This document shows, piece after piece, positions 4,007-11,368 of a stretch of 11,368 bases of DNA. The position numbers and the translations under genes were made by a program. The DNA is from Bacteroidaceae bacterium (lineage in GTDB: Bacteria; Bacteroidota; Bacteroidia; Bacteroidales; Bacteroidaceae): positions 1 to 11,368 of the forward strand of contig JAQWAN010000040.1 in the NCBI GenBank assembly GCA_028707655.1, in the 5' to 3' direction. The stretch's first letter is position 1. Each line of letters opens with the position of its first letter. The notes under the pieces were generated by a model. That model saw only the letters and a list, made by a program, of their open reading frames with translations. It was not told the origin of the DNA and did no database searches.

Positions 4007-7000
4007 ATGCAAGATTTTATACACCTACATGTCCATTCACAGTTTTCTATATTAGATGGTCAAGCAAGTATACCTAGGTTAGTTGATAAAGCAATGGCAG
4101 ATGGTATGCGCGGTATAGCCATCACGGACCATGGCAATATGTTCGCTATAAAATCTTTTTTTAATTATGTAAAAAAGAAAAATAGTGGTACCAATACCGC
4201 CATCAAGGAGTTAAAAAACCGTTTAGCCGCTCTAACAACAGCCGTTGAAGCAGGTCAAGATAAATCGGTTGAGTTAGCCACCTGTCAAGCAGAACTAGAG
4301 GTACAACAAAAAAAGCTGTTCAAGCCTATCTTTGGTTGCGAAATGTATGTAGCGCGTCGGACCATGAAAGACCGCGAGGGAAAGCCCGACCAAGGTGGTC
4401 ACCATTTAATTGTATTAGCAAAGAACGAAAAAGGCTATCATAATCTTATAAAATTGGTCTCTCATGCTTGGGTAGATGGCTTCTACAGCCGCCCTCGTAC
4501 CGACCGAAGTGAACTAGAGAAGTATCACGAAGGATTGATTATCTCTTCCGCTTGTATTGCCGGTGAGGTACCCAATAAAATATTGAAAGGTCGTATTGAC
4601 GAAGCCGAAGAAGCGGTCTGTTGGTTTAAGAAAATCTTTGGAGCCGATTACTATTTGGAGCTTCAGCGACATAAAGCTACTGTTCCCCGTGCCAATCATG
4701 AAGCCTATCCATTGCAACAAGAGGCCAATGCGCAGATGCTTATCTTAGCGAAGAAGCACAATGTAAAAGTGATTTGTACGAACGATGTACATTTTGTAGA
4801 TGAGGAGAACGCCGAGGCACACGACCGCTTAATCTGTTTGAGTACCGGAAAAGATTTGGACGATCCAAAGCGTATGCTTTACTCTAAGCAAGAGTGGCTA
4901 AAGAGCAAGGCGGAGATGAATGCCATCTTTTCCGATCTTCCAGAGGCACTCTCCACTACCATGGAGATTTTCGAAAAAGTAGAATACTATTCTATTGACC
5001 ATGCCCCTATTATGCCTACCTTTGATATTCCCAAAAGTTTTGGAACAGAAGAGGAGTATCGCAAGAAAATTACAACCGAACAACTCTTCGATGAATTTAC
5101 ACAAGATGAGAAGGGAAATGTTGTGGTAAGTAGAGCAGAGGGTGAGAAAAAAATTAAAGCCTTAGGTGGATACGATAAGTTATATCGTATCAAACTCGAG
5201 GCCGACTATCTAAAGAAAATCACCTTTGATGGTGCCAAGAAATGGTATAGCGACCCCATTGATGAGGAGGTAAAAGAGCGACTAATCTTTGAGTTGCACA
5301 TCATGAAAACAATGGGTTTCCCTGGTTATTTCTTGATTGTACAAGATTTTATAGCAGCTGGTCGACGGATGGGTGTATCTATTGGTCCAGGTCGTGGGTC
5401 GGCAGCTGGTTCAGCCGTAGCCTATTGTCTAGAGATTACCAAGATAGACCCTATAAAATACGATTTACTATTTGAGCGTTTCTTAAATCCCGACCGTATC
5501 TCTTTACCCGATATCGATGTCGATTTTGATGACGACGGTAGAGGACAGGTCTTGCGCTGGGTAACGGAGAAATATGGAGCAGAAAAAGTGGCACATATTA
5601 TCACCTATTCCACCATGGCAACTAAATCTTCGATAAAAGATGTAGCGCGTGTGGAGCGGTTACCACTATCTGAGTCCGACCGATTGGCCAAACTAGTGCC
5701 CGATAAGATTCCCGATAAGAAAGTTAATCTCTCCAATGCGATAGCCTATGTGCCCGAGTTGCAGGCTGCAGAGGTGTCTAGCAACCCACTCATCAAGGAG
5801 ACCATCAAATATGCACGTATGCTCGAGGGCAATGTGCGTGGTGTAGGTGTACATGCTTGTGGAACCATCATCTGTCGAGATGATATCACCGATTGGGTGC
5901 CAGTTAGTACGGCCGTTGATAAAGAGACCGGGGAGCGTATGTTAGTAACCCAGTACGAAGGCTCCGTTATTGAAGATACAGGATTAATCAAGATGGACTT
6001 TCTTGGGCTCAAAACACTCTCTATCATCAAAGAGGCGGTAGAGAATATTCGTTTGAGCCTTGATGAGAAAGTTGATGTAGATACCATCCCTTTAGATGAC
6101 CCTGCTACCTACAAACTATATAGTGAGGGGCGTACGGTTGGTACCTTCCAATTTGAGTCGGCTGGTATGCAGAAATATCTTCGCGAACTTGTACCTACCA
6201 CTTTCGAAGACCTTATCGCCATGAATGCGCTTTATCGTCCGGGTCCAATGGATAATATCCCCGATTTTATTGACCGTAAACATGGTCGTAAGCCCATCGT
6301 CTATGATATTCCCATCATGGAGAAATATCTAAAAGACACCTATGGTATTACGGTTTATCAAGAGCAAGTGATGCTTCTATCGCGTTTAATAGCCAATTTT
6401 ACGCGTGGTGAATCGGATACACTTCGAAAAGCCATGGGTAAGAAATTACGCGATAAACTAGACCACTTAAAACCTAAATTTATTGCAGGCGGTAAGAAGA
6501 ATGGACACGACCCTGCTGCTTTAGATAAGATTTGGAAAGACTGGGAGAAATTTGCTTCGTACGCCTTTAATAAGTCGCACGCCACCTGTTACTCCTGGAT
6601 AGCTTACCAAACAGCCTATCTAAAAGCCAACTACCCCTCACAGTATATGGCGGCAGTGATGAGCCGAAATCTCTCGAACATAGATGAGATAACCAAGCTG
6701 ATGGGCGAGTGCAAATCGATGGGCATCAAGGTACTTCCTCCCGATGTGAACGAGAGTAATCTCAAATTTACCGTCAATAAAGCTGGTGACATACGCTTTG
6801 GTATGGTAGCTGTAAAGGGCGTTGGAGAAAATGCGGTACAATCCATTATTGAAGAACGGAAAAATGGACCCTACCAATCCATTTTTAATTTTGTAGAACG
6901 AGTAAATCTGAGTGCATGCAACCGTAAAAATATTGAAAACTTAGCCCTGTCTGGCGGATTTGATAGTTTCCCCGAAGTGAAACGCGAATCTTTTTTTGAG

Positions 7001-7792
7001 AAAAATGGAAAAGGAGATTCTTTTGTAGAGGTATTAATAAAATATGGTAATAAGTTTCAACTCGACCAACAAGAGCTCTCTAATTCTCTTTTTGGTGGTA
7101 TGAATGCGGTAGAGATAGCCCAGCCTCCCATCCCCGAAACGGTGCCTTGGAGCTCTTTGGAACTACTGAATAAAGAAAAAGAACTCATTGGTATCTATCT
7201 GTCGGCCCATCCATTAGACGATTATGCCATTGTACTAAATGAGATCTGCCATACCAAGATGTCTCAGTTAGGCGATTTAGAGGCGCTAGCCAACACCGAT
7301 TTAATCATGGGTGGCATCGTTTCTGGTGTGCGAGAGGGTACGAGCAAAAAAGGAAATCCCTATGCTATCATGCGCTTTGAAGATTTTACCGGTTCGGTAG
7401 AAATCCCTTTTTGGGGTACCGATTTTACCACCTATCGTAACTTCCTTTCCGAGGGTATGTTTCTCTTTATCCGTGCTAGGTGTCAACCCAAGCGATGGAA
7501 CCAAGAGGAGTTTGAGATTAAGGTCAATCAAATAGAGCTCCTTTCTGAAGCAAAAGAGAAACATATTAGCAAAATCACGCTCTTTATCCCTCTGACCGAT
7601 CTTGACGATCAATTTGTACTCGATTTAGAGTGTATTATACAGAAAGAGGGTAGCGGAAATGTAAACCTAGAGTTTCAAATAACAGATGGTGAGATGTCTG
7701 TTCATCTTGTTTCTCGTGCACCTAAGATAGCTCTACAAAAAGAGCTTCTAGATTATTTGCACCGACATGCTATACAGTATAAAATTAATTAA
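4007..7792 (+). CDS. dnaE: DNA polymerase III alpha subunit (DnaE)
   Basis: This is the 1261-residue replicative DNA polymerase subunit, which works with the beta clamp and clamp loader. Domains in order: PHP (about 1-290) with HLHVH (6-10), TDHGN (40-44), GCE (110-112) and NDVH (259-262). The polymerase palm follows with GPGRGS (460-465), catalytic PDIDVDFD (Asp502 and Asp504) and a third aspartate, probably Asp545, in IKDVAR. Next come fingers with QEQVM and AMGKK, the helix-hairpin-helix region near 920-970, a probable clamp-binding segment SNSLF (1025-1029), and an OB-fold from about 1100. The C-terminal tail is thought to contact other holoenzyme parts. Unlike E. coli, the PHP metal residues look intact. 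A charged, helical insert of about 45 residues (60-105) breaks the PHP domain, as I recall for Bacteroidales homologues. No intein, frameshift or truncation is seen. It is divergent from psd, and the peptidase gene follows 26 bp after its stop. Confidence 0.97.
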   Translation: MQDFIHLHVHSQFSILDGQASIPRLVDKAMADGMRGIAITDHGNMFAIKSFFNYVKKKNSGTNTAIKELKNRLAALTTAVEAGQDKSVELATCQAELEVQQKKLFKPIFGCEMYVARRTMKDREGKPDQGGHHLIVLAKNEKGYHNLIKLVSHAWVDGFYSRPRTDRSELEKYHEGLIISSACIAGEVPNKILKGRIDEAEEAVCWFKKIFGADYYLELQRHKATVPRANHEAYPLQQEANAQMLILAKKHNVKVICTNDVHFVDEENAEAHDRLICLSTGKDLDDPKRMLYSKQEWLKSKAEMNAIFSDLPEALSTTMEIFEKVEYYSIDHAPIMPTFDIPKSFGTEEEYRKKITTEQLFDEFTQDEKGNVVVSRAEGEKKIKALGGYDKLYRIKLEADYLKKITFDGAKKWYSDPIDEEVKERLIFELHIMKTMGFPGYFLIVQDFIAAGRRMGVSIGPGRGSAAGSAVAYCLEITKIDPIKYDLLFERFLNPDRISLPDIDVDFDDDGRGQVLRWVTEKYGAEKVAHIITYSTMATKSSIKDVARVERLPLSESDRLAKLVPDKIPDKKVNLSNAIAYVPELQAAEVSSNPLIKETIKYARMLEGNVRGVGVHACGTIICRDDITDWVPVSTAVDKETGERMLVTQYEGSVIEDTGLIKMDFLGLKTLSIIKEAVENIRLSLDEKVDVDTIPLDDPATYKLYSEGRTVGTFQFESAGMQKYLRELVPTTFEDLIAMNALYRPGPMDNIPDFIDRKHGRKPIVYDIPIMEKYLKDTYGITVYQEQVMLLSRLIANFTRGESDTLRKAMGKKLRDKLDHLKPKFIAGGKKNGHDPAALDKIWKDWEKFASYAFNKSHATCYSWIAYQTAYLKANYPSQYMAAVMSRNLSNIDEITKLMGECKSMGIKVLPPDVNESNLKFTVNKAGDIRFGMVAVKGVGENAVQSIIEERKNGPYQSIFNFVERVNLSACNRKNIENLALSGGFDSFPEVKRESFFEKNGKGDSFVEVLIKYGNKFQLDQQELSNSLFGGMNAVEIAQPPIPETVPWSSLELLNKEKELIGIYLSAHPLDDYAIVLNEICHTKMSQLGDLEALANTDLIMGGIVSGVREGTSKKGNPYAIMRFEDFTGSVEIPFWGTDFTTYRNFLSEGMFLFIRARCQPKRWNQEEFEIKVNQIELLSEAKEKHISKITLFIPLTDLDDQFVLDLECIIQKEGSGNVNLEFQITDGEMSVHLVSRAPKIALQKELLDYLHRHAIQYKIN

Positions 7793-7818
7793 TTATTCAC
7801 CCCATACATTATTCAATT

Positions 7819-9231
7819 ATGAGAAGAAAATATCAAGTTCTGGCTACTGTTTTCTGTGCCTTCTGTTTGCAAGCACAAGCACAGTTGCCCACCAACCCAA
7901 CAACTGGTGGCATTAGCCCCAAAATGTTGCAAACCATTAAAAAAGGGTACAAAGGTACCACTAGTGATATAGCTATAGGCAATGCCATTCGCAATGTTGA
8001 CATACGTACGTTGGCCACAGTAAGAGATAATCGTGCTACCTTAGACGATAACTTCTCTAATCGTGTCAACTCTAAAGGTCTTACTAATCAATACTCTTCT
8101 GGTAGATGCTGGTTGTTTACCGGACTCAATGTGTTTAGAGCGCAAGCTATAGCTCGTTTTAATATGGGCGACTTTCAGTTCTCACAAACTTATCCCTTTT
8201 TCTTTGATCAGTTAGAGAAATCGAATCTCTTTTTGCAAGGCATTATTGATACCCGTGAGAAACCAATGGACGATAAAATGGTGGAATGGTTGTTTAAACA
8301 TCCACTTAGCGATGGTGGACAGTTTACAGGTGTATCCGACCTATTAAGTAAATATGGTATTGTGCCAGCCGATGTGATGCGCGAAACCTATAGCACTAAA
8401 AATACCTCTCGTATTGCTCGTCTTATCGCTTTGAAATTAAAAGAAAATGCATTAGACCTACGCCAAATGGCACAAAAGGGGGCAGCTATGTCAGAGCTAT
8501 TAGCACAAAAAACAACCATGCTTTCTACTATTTATAGAATGCTTGTTCTTGGCTTTGGAGAGCCTCCTACGGAATTTACTTGGACACAGAAAGATGCTAG
8601 TGGTAAACCCGTAAGTACGGAAACCTATACGCCCCTTTCTTTTTATAAGAAATATATCCATGACGATTTACAACAGAACTATGTGATGTTGATGAACGAC
8701 CCAACACGTGCCTATAATAAGCTTTACGAGATTGATTATGACCGCCATGTGTACGACGGACACAACTGGACCTATGTTAATCTACCTATCGAAGAGATCA
8801 AAGAGATGGCCATTGCTTCTATTAAAGATAGCACCATGATGTATCTCTCTTGTGATGTTGGTAAATCTTTTCAACGAGAAGATGGCACATTAGACCTAGG
8901 CAATTTTGATTATTCCTCTTTGATGAATACCACCTTTGGTATGGACAAGAAAGAGCGTATTGCTACTTTTGCTAGTGGTTCCTCTCATGCCATGACTTTG
9001 ATGGCCGTAGATATTGCTAAAGATGGTAAAACAACCAAGTGGATGGTAGAGAATAGCTGGGGCGCAGGTCCTCACGATGGACATCTTATCCTTACCGACC
9101 AGTGGTTTAATGAATACCTGTTTCGTTTAGTTGTGCAAAAAAAATACATCACTAAAAAAGTTGCTAAAATTTTGAAGCAGAAACCTATTCGCCTACCAGC
9201 TTGGGATCCAATGTTTGCTGAAGAGGATTAA
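7819..9231 (+). CDS. Exported C1B-family cysteine peptidase, bleomycin hydrolase/aminopeptidase C-like
   Basis: This 470-residue protein is a papain-type peptidase of the bleomycin hydrolase/PepC group (C1B). The catalytic set is complete: oxyanion glutamine Gln91, nucleophile Cys97 in SSGRCW, His390 in SSHAM and Asn412 in ENSWG. The group's C-terminal arm LPAWDPM is also present; in cytosolic homologues this arm lies in the active-site cleft and makes the enzyme an aminopeptidase. Unlike classical PepC, it has a signal peptide (about residues 1-21, basic MRRK then a hydrophobic core) with an AQA cleavage site before Gln22, so it is probably periplasmic or secreted. No lipobox cysteine follows. 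The gene starts 26 bp after dnaE with no terminator between. A weak TTTG-N20-TAAAATTA at 7756-7787 might give it its own promoter. Peptide trimming for amino acid nutrition is plausible but inferred. No clear terminator follows in 9232-9344. Confidence 0.9.
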   Translation: MRRKYQVLATVFCAFCLQAQAQLPTNPTTGGISPKMLQTIKKGYKGTTSDIAIGNAIRNVDIRTLATVRDNRATLDDNFSNRVNSKGLTNQYSSGRCWLFTGLNVFRAQAIARFNMGDFQFSQTYPFFFDQLEKSNLFLQGIIDTREKPMDDKMVEWLFKHPLSDGGQFTGVSDLLSKYGIVPADVMRETYSTKNTSRIARLIALKLKENALDLRQMAQKGAAMSELLAQKTTMLSTIYRMLVLGFGEPPTEFTWTQKDASGKPVSTETYTPLSFYKKYIHDDLQQNYVMLMNDPTRAYNKLYEIDYDRHVYDGHNWTYVNLPIEEIKEMAIASIKDSTMMYLSCDVGKSFQREDGTLDLGNFDYSSLMNTTFGMDKKERIATFASGSSHAMTLMAVDIAKDGKTTKWMVENSWGAGPHDGHLILTDQWFNEYLFRLVVQKKYITKKVAKILKQKPIRLPAWDPMFAEED

Positions 9232-9271
9232 GTGTTTTCCACCTAATTACTTTTCTTTGTTTTTTGCTTTA

Positions 9272-9306
9272 GTTAGACAGAATATAAAAGTTTTTATGTA
9301 AGTTTG
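9272..9306 (+). promoter_or_regulatory. Putative promoter for trxA
   Basis: TAAGTTTG at 9299-9306 matches the -7 consensus TAnnTTTG exactly. The -33 region is poor: only GTTAGA near 9272-9277 lies at about the right distance. The leader to the ATG at 9345 would be about 33 bases. The rest of the 113-bp gap before trxA is AT-rich and shows no hairpin. Confidence 0.5.
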
Positions 9307-9344
9307 TAGTCGCAAATGATACAACCTATTAAATAAATTGACTT

Positions 9345-9659
9345 ATGGTTACGACAGTTACAAATGAGAATTTCAAAGAGTTATTATCAGCTAATCAGTT
9401 ATTAGTAGTAGACTTTTGGGCTGAATGGTGTGGACCTTGTAAAAAGATAGGCCCTCTAGTAGACGAATTGTCAGATGATTATGCAGGTAAAATCTGTGTT
9501 GCCAAATGCAATGTAGAAGATGCTGATGAGGTAGCTTCTGAGTTGGGTATTCGTAATATTCCTACCCTTTTGTTCTTTAAAGAAGGTGTAGTAGTAGATA
9601 AACAAGTTGGCGCTACCGACAAAAAAACGATAGCTGCCAAAATGGATGCTTTATTGTAA
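9345..9659 (+). CDS. trxA: Thioredoxin
   Basis: This is a cytoplasmic dithiol-disulfide oxidoreductase of 104 residues, the normal size for thioredoxin 1. It passes electrons from thioredoxin reductase to targets such as ribonucleotide reductase and peroxiredoxins. The redox site WCGPC lies at 28-32, with VVDFWAEW before it. The cis-proline is Pro73 in RNIPTLLFF, and a GxxxK-like C-terminal helix closes the fold. There is no signal peptide or membrane segment, so it is not a periplasmic thiol-disulfide protein. Extra cysteines occur at 51 and 55, just after the second helix. The acidic small-protein gene follows after 33 bp on the same strand, and both end at the hairpin at 10057, so they probably share a transcript. 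Confidence 0.95.
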   Translation: MVTTVTNENFKELLSANQLLVVDFWAEWCGPCKKIGPLVDELSDDYAGKICVAKCNVEDADEVASELGIRNIPTLLFFKEGVVVDKQVGATDKKTIAAKMDALL

Positions 9660-9692
9660 TATTTCCAGTATATACCCCTAATAGAGTACGGT

Positions 9693-10028
9693 ATGAGTTT
9701 AGACGACGATTTTTTATTGCAGGATGCAGATGACGAGAAAACAATTGAGTTTATCAAAAATTACCTGCCACAAGATTTAAAAGGAAAATTCACAGATGAT
9801 GAATTCTATTATTTCTTGGATGTTATAGCAGACTATTACACCACGAGTGGTTGTCTAGAGCAGTCACCCGATAAGGATGGCTATGTAACAATAGACCAAG
9901 ATGCTATTGTAGCATATGTGGTAAAAGAGGCTAAACACGATAAGATAGGCGATTTTGATCCAGAAGATATTCTTTTTGTGGTACAAGGAGAAATGGAATA
10001 TGGCAACTCAATAGGAGAAGTAGAGTAG
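9693..10028 (+). CDS. Highly acidic conserved-looking small protein of unknown function
   Basis: This is a 111-residue protein I cannot assign to a named function. I recall similar proteins in other Bacteroidales, but that is unchecked. It is strikingly acidic: 29 Asp or Glu against 8 Lys and no Arg. It has no signal peptide or membrane segment, so it should be soluble and cytoplasmic. Predicted layout: an acidic N-terminus (residues 4-15), a helix with IEFIKNYLP (18-26), an aromatic helix FYYFLDVIADYY (38-49), a loop DKDGYVTID (60-68) that partly resembles an EF-hand, and a C-terminal DFDPEDILFVVQGEMEYGNS segment. The loop lacks the usual first and twelfth ligands, so calcium binding is doubtful. 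It follows trxA after 33 bp and is closed by a strong hairpin, so a shared transcript with thioredoxin is likely. Even codon use and a clean start at 9693 support a real gene. Confidence 0.82.
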   Translation: MSLDDDFLLQDADDEKTIEFIKNYLPQDLKGKFTDDEFYYFLDVIADYYTTSGCLEQSPDKDGYVTIDQDAIVAYVVKEAKHDKIGDFDPEDILFVVQGEMEYGNSIGEVE

Positions 10029-10056
10029 TACTCTATTTTCTTAAACGAATAGAGAT

Positions 10057-10086
10057 AAGGGCAACTATATAGTTGCCCTTCTTTGT
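10057..10086 (+). terminator. Hairpin terminator after trxA and the acidic-protein gene
   Basis: AAGGGCAACTAT (10057-10068) and its exact reverse complement (10069-10080) form a perfect 24-bp palindrome that would fold into a GC-containing stem with a tight AU loop. It is followed by the T-rich run CTTTGT. The hairpin begins 28 bp after the stop codon at 10028 and separates this unit from the transporter gene. The T-tract is short, but the stem is the strongest in the window. Confidence 0.75.
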
Positions 10087-10108
10087 ATAATAGATTTACT
10101 TGTAGAAT

Positions 10109-11368
10109 TTGAAAATAAAAACGATACCTCTCACAGCACGTCAGCGATTGCAGACCGCTCCTATTGGTCCGCTCTTGTTTCAGTTTGCCCTGCCCGCTAT
10201 CTTAGCAGGTTTAGTGGGAGCCCTTTATAATATTGTAGACCAGATTTTTATTGGTCATGGTGTAGGTGTGTTGGGCAATGCAGCCACCAATGTAGCCTTT
10301 CCACTGGTCACCATCTGTACGGCACTTGCCCTATTAGTGGGGATTGGTGCCACAGCCAATTTTAGTCTCTTCTTAGGTAAAAACGAACTACGAAAAGCCG
10401 GCTTTACCATTGGTAATGGGTTGAGCTTACTCCTCTTGATGAGTCTAGTTATTCTGGTGTTGGTACAACTCTTTTTGAAGCCTATTGCTTTAGCCTTTGG
10501 TGCTACACCCAACGTGTTGCCCTACGCCCTTACCTATCTCCGCATCACTAGTCTTGGTATCCCCTTTTATATGCTGCAGTTTGGTTGTAGCTACCTTATC
10601 CGTGCCGATGCCAGTCCGCGTTACTCCATGCTTACCCTCTTGAGTGGTGCCATTTTAAACACCATACTCGATCCTATCTTTATTTTTGTGCTCGACATGG
10701 GCATTGCAGGTGCCGCTTGGGCCACCATAATGGGACAAGCCTTAGCAACCCTTTTTGCCCTTTATTATTTTAAACACTCCTTTCAATCGCTCCGCTTGCG
10801 CCGTGTTTATTTTGTGCTGCGCTGGTTTATCGTTAAAAAGATGTTTGCCTTAGGCATTACTCCCTTCATCTCCAATCTCTCGATGATGCTTGTGCAAGTA
10901 ACCCTTAACAATGCATTGGTCTATTATGGCTCTCGGTCAGCCTATGGTGCAGATATCCCCTTGGCTGTGGCAGGTATCATTGGTAAATGGGAGTTTATCT
11001 TTATGTCGATAGCACTAGGGTTTGTTAATGGTGCACAGCCCATCATTGGATATAACTATGGTGCCGCTTGCTACGACCGTGTGTTGGCCACCCTTAAACG
11101 TGTTATCCTAGCCGTTGGTGTGATTGGTGGGGTAGCCTTTCTTAGTTTTCAATTTTTCCCTCATACGCTCATCAGCTTCTTTGGCGGAGGTACCGAAGCC
11201 TATTACACCTTTGCTATACATTATTTCCGCATCTTTATGTTTATGATATTTACCAATGTCTTTCAGCCGGTATGTGGCAATTTCTATTCTACCATTGGAA
11301 AACCGGTCTATAGCGTGATTGTAACCCTTTCTCGTAGAGTACTCTTTTTGATTCCCCTACTCTTTGTT
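10109..11368 (+). CDS. MATE family multidrug/metabolite efflux transporter, partial, C-terminus beyond window
   Basis: This open frame of 420 codons reaches the window end without a stop and encodes a polytopic inner-membrane protein of the MATE family, which exports drugs or metabolites using Na+ or H+ gradients. The first repeat shows APIGPLLFQFALPAILAGLVGALYNIVDQIFIG (split here only by loops), then RADASPRY at about 165-172 and LNTILDPIF at 183-191, both typical of MATE. The second repeat begins near residue 248 with LGITPFISNLS and contains GFVNGAQPIIGYNYGA. Full-length members have about 440-460 residues, so only the end is missing. No ATG is available at a sensible place: an in-frame TAG stands at 10103, the first usable start is TTG at 10109, and a second TTG lies at 10148. 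The first ATG, near 10568, would remove several helices. The substrate cannot be told. It starts 28 bp after the terminator, with no convincing promoter. Confidence 0.9.
   Translation, partial: MKIKTIPLTARQRLQTAPIGPLLFQFALPAILAGLVGALYNIVDQIFIGHGVGVLGNAATNVAFPLVTICTALALLVGIGATANFSLFLGKNELRKAGFTIGNGLSLLLLMSLVILVLVQLFLKPIALAFGATPNVLPYALTYLRITSLGIPFYMLQFGCSYLIRADASPRYSMLTLLSGAILNTILDPIFIFVLDMGIAGAAWATIMGQALATLFALYYFKHSFQSLRLRRVYFVLRWFIVKKMFALGITPFISNLSMMLVQVTLNNALVYYGSRSAYGADIPLAVAGIIGKWEFIFMSIALGFVNGAQPIIGYNYGAACYDRVLATLKRVILAVGVIGGVAFLSFQFFPHTLISFFGGGTEAYYTFAIHYFRIFMFMIFTNVFQPVCGNFYSTIGKPVYSVIVTLSRRVLFLIPLLFV

Noticed and set aside
5746..6087. 113-codon minus-strand frame within dnaE
   Set aside because: Antisense to the conserved polymerase core, rich in Ser, Thr and Ile as antisense frames usually are; dnaE conservation explains its openness.
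7301..7612. 103-codon minus-strand frame opposite the DnaE OB-fold region
   Set aside because: Antisense shadow with no domain signature, promoter or partner gene.
9240..9300. Possible terminator between the peptidase gene and trxA
   Set aside because: There are T-rich runs, but no stem longer than a few base pairs could be found, so no terminator is called.
10255..10512. 85-codon minus-strand frame opposite the transporter gene
   Set aside because: It is antisense to the clear MATE coding frame, and its basic, proline-rich sequence matches no family.

Overview
The window reads as ordinary chromosomal core genome from a member of the Bacteroidota, most likely order Bacteroidales. The DNA is moderately AT-rich. 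Shine-Dalgarno sequences are lacking, and several upstream regions carry the Bacteroidota-type promoter (-33 TTG/TTTG, about 20 bp, then -7 TAnnTTTG). The DnaE protein has the Bacteroidales-style long PHP domain, and a DUF4834-like gene sits beside pssA/psd. Neither the genus nor the species can be named from the sequence alone. I see no tRNA, rRNA, CRISPR array, insertion sequence, integrase or prophage gene. No stretch over 300 bp lacks a gene.

Layout. (1) Positions 1-1302, minus strand: a tight run, in transcription order, of yraN (nuclease-fold UPF0102 protein), a YjbR/MmcQ-family protein and birA (biotin-protein ligase, cut by the window edge). The last two overlap by 14 bp. (2) Positions 1303-1372: a compact divergent promoter region with overlapping promoters and small inverted repeats. 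(3) Positions 1373-2040, plus strand: a small ribbon-helix-helix-like protein joined by a TAATG stop/start overlap to tadA, the tRNA wobble adenosine deaminase. (4) Positions 2051-3803, minus strand: psd, pssA and a small DUF4834-like membrane protein, which form a phosphatidylethanolamine synthesis operon. (5) Positions 3804-4006: a divergent region with one good promoter in each direction. (6) Positions 4007-9231, plus strand: dnaE, the replicative polymerase alpha subunit, followed 26 bp later by an exported bleomycin-hydrolase/PepC-like cysteine peptidase. (7) Positions 9345-10080, plus strand: trxA and a very acidic small protein of unknown function, closed by a perfect hairpin terminator. 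(8) From 10109 to the window end: a MATE-family transporter that begins with TTG and runs off the edge.

How the genes relate. PssA makes phosphatidylserine and Psd decarboxylates it to phosphatidylethanolamine. BirA, TadA, DnaE and TrxA are housekeeping enzymes of biotin attachment, tRNA decoding, replication and redox balance. I found no clear undescribed multi-gene system. The points most worth a second look are the small RHH-like protein coupled to tadA behind a near-leaderless promoter, the exported PepC-like peptidase between dnaE and trxA with an altered acidic C-terminus, the apparently metal-competent PHP domain of DnaE, and the arginine-free acidic protein after trxA.
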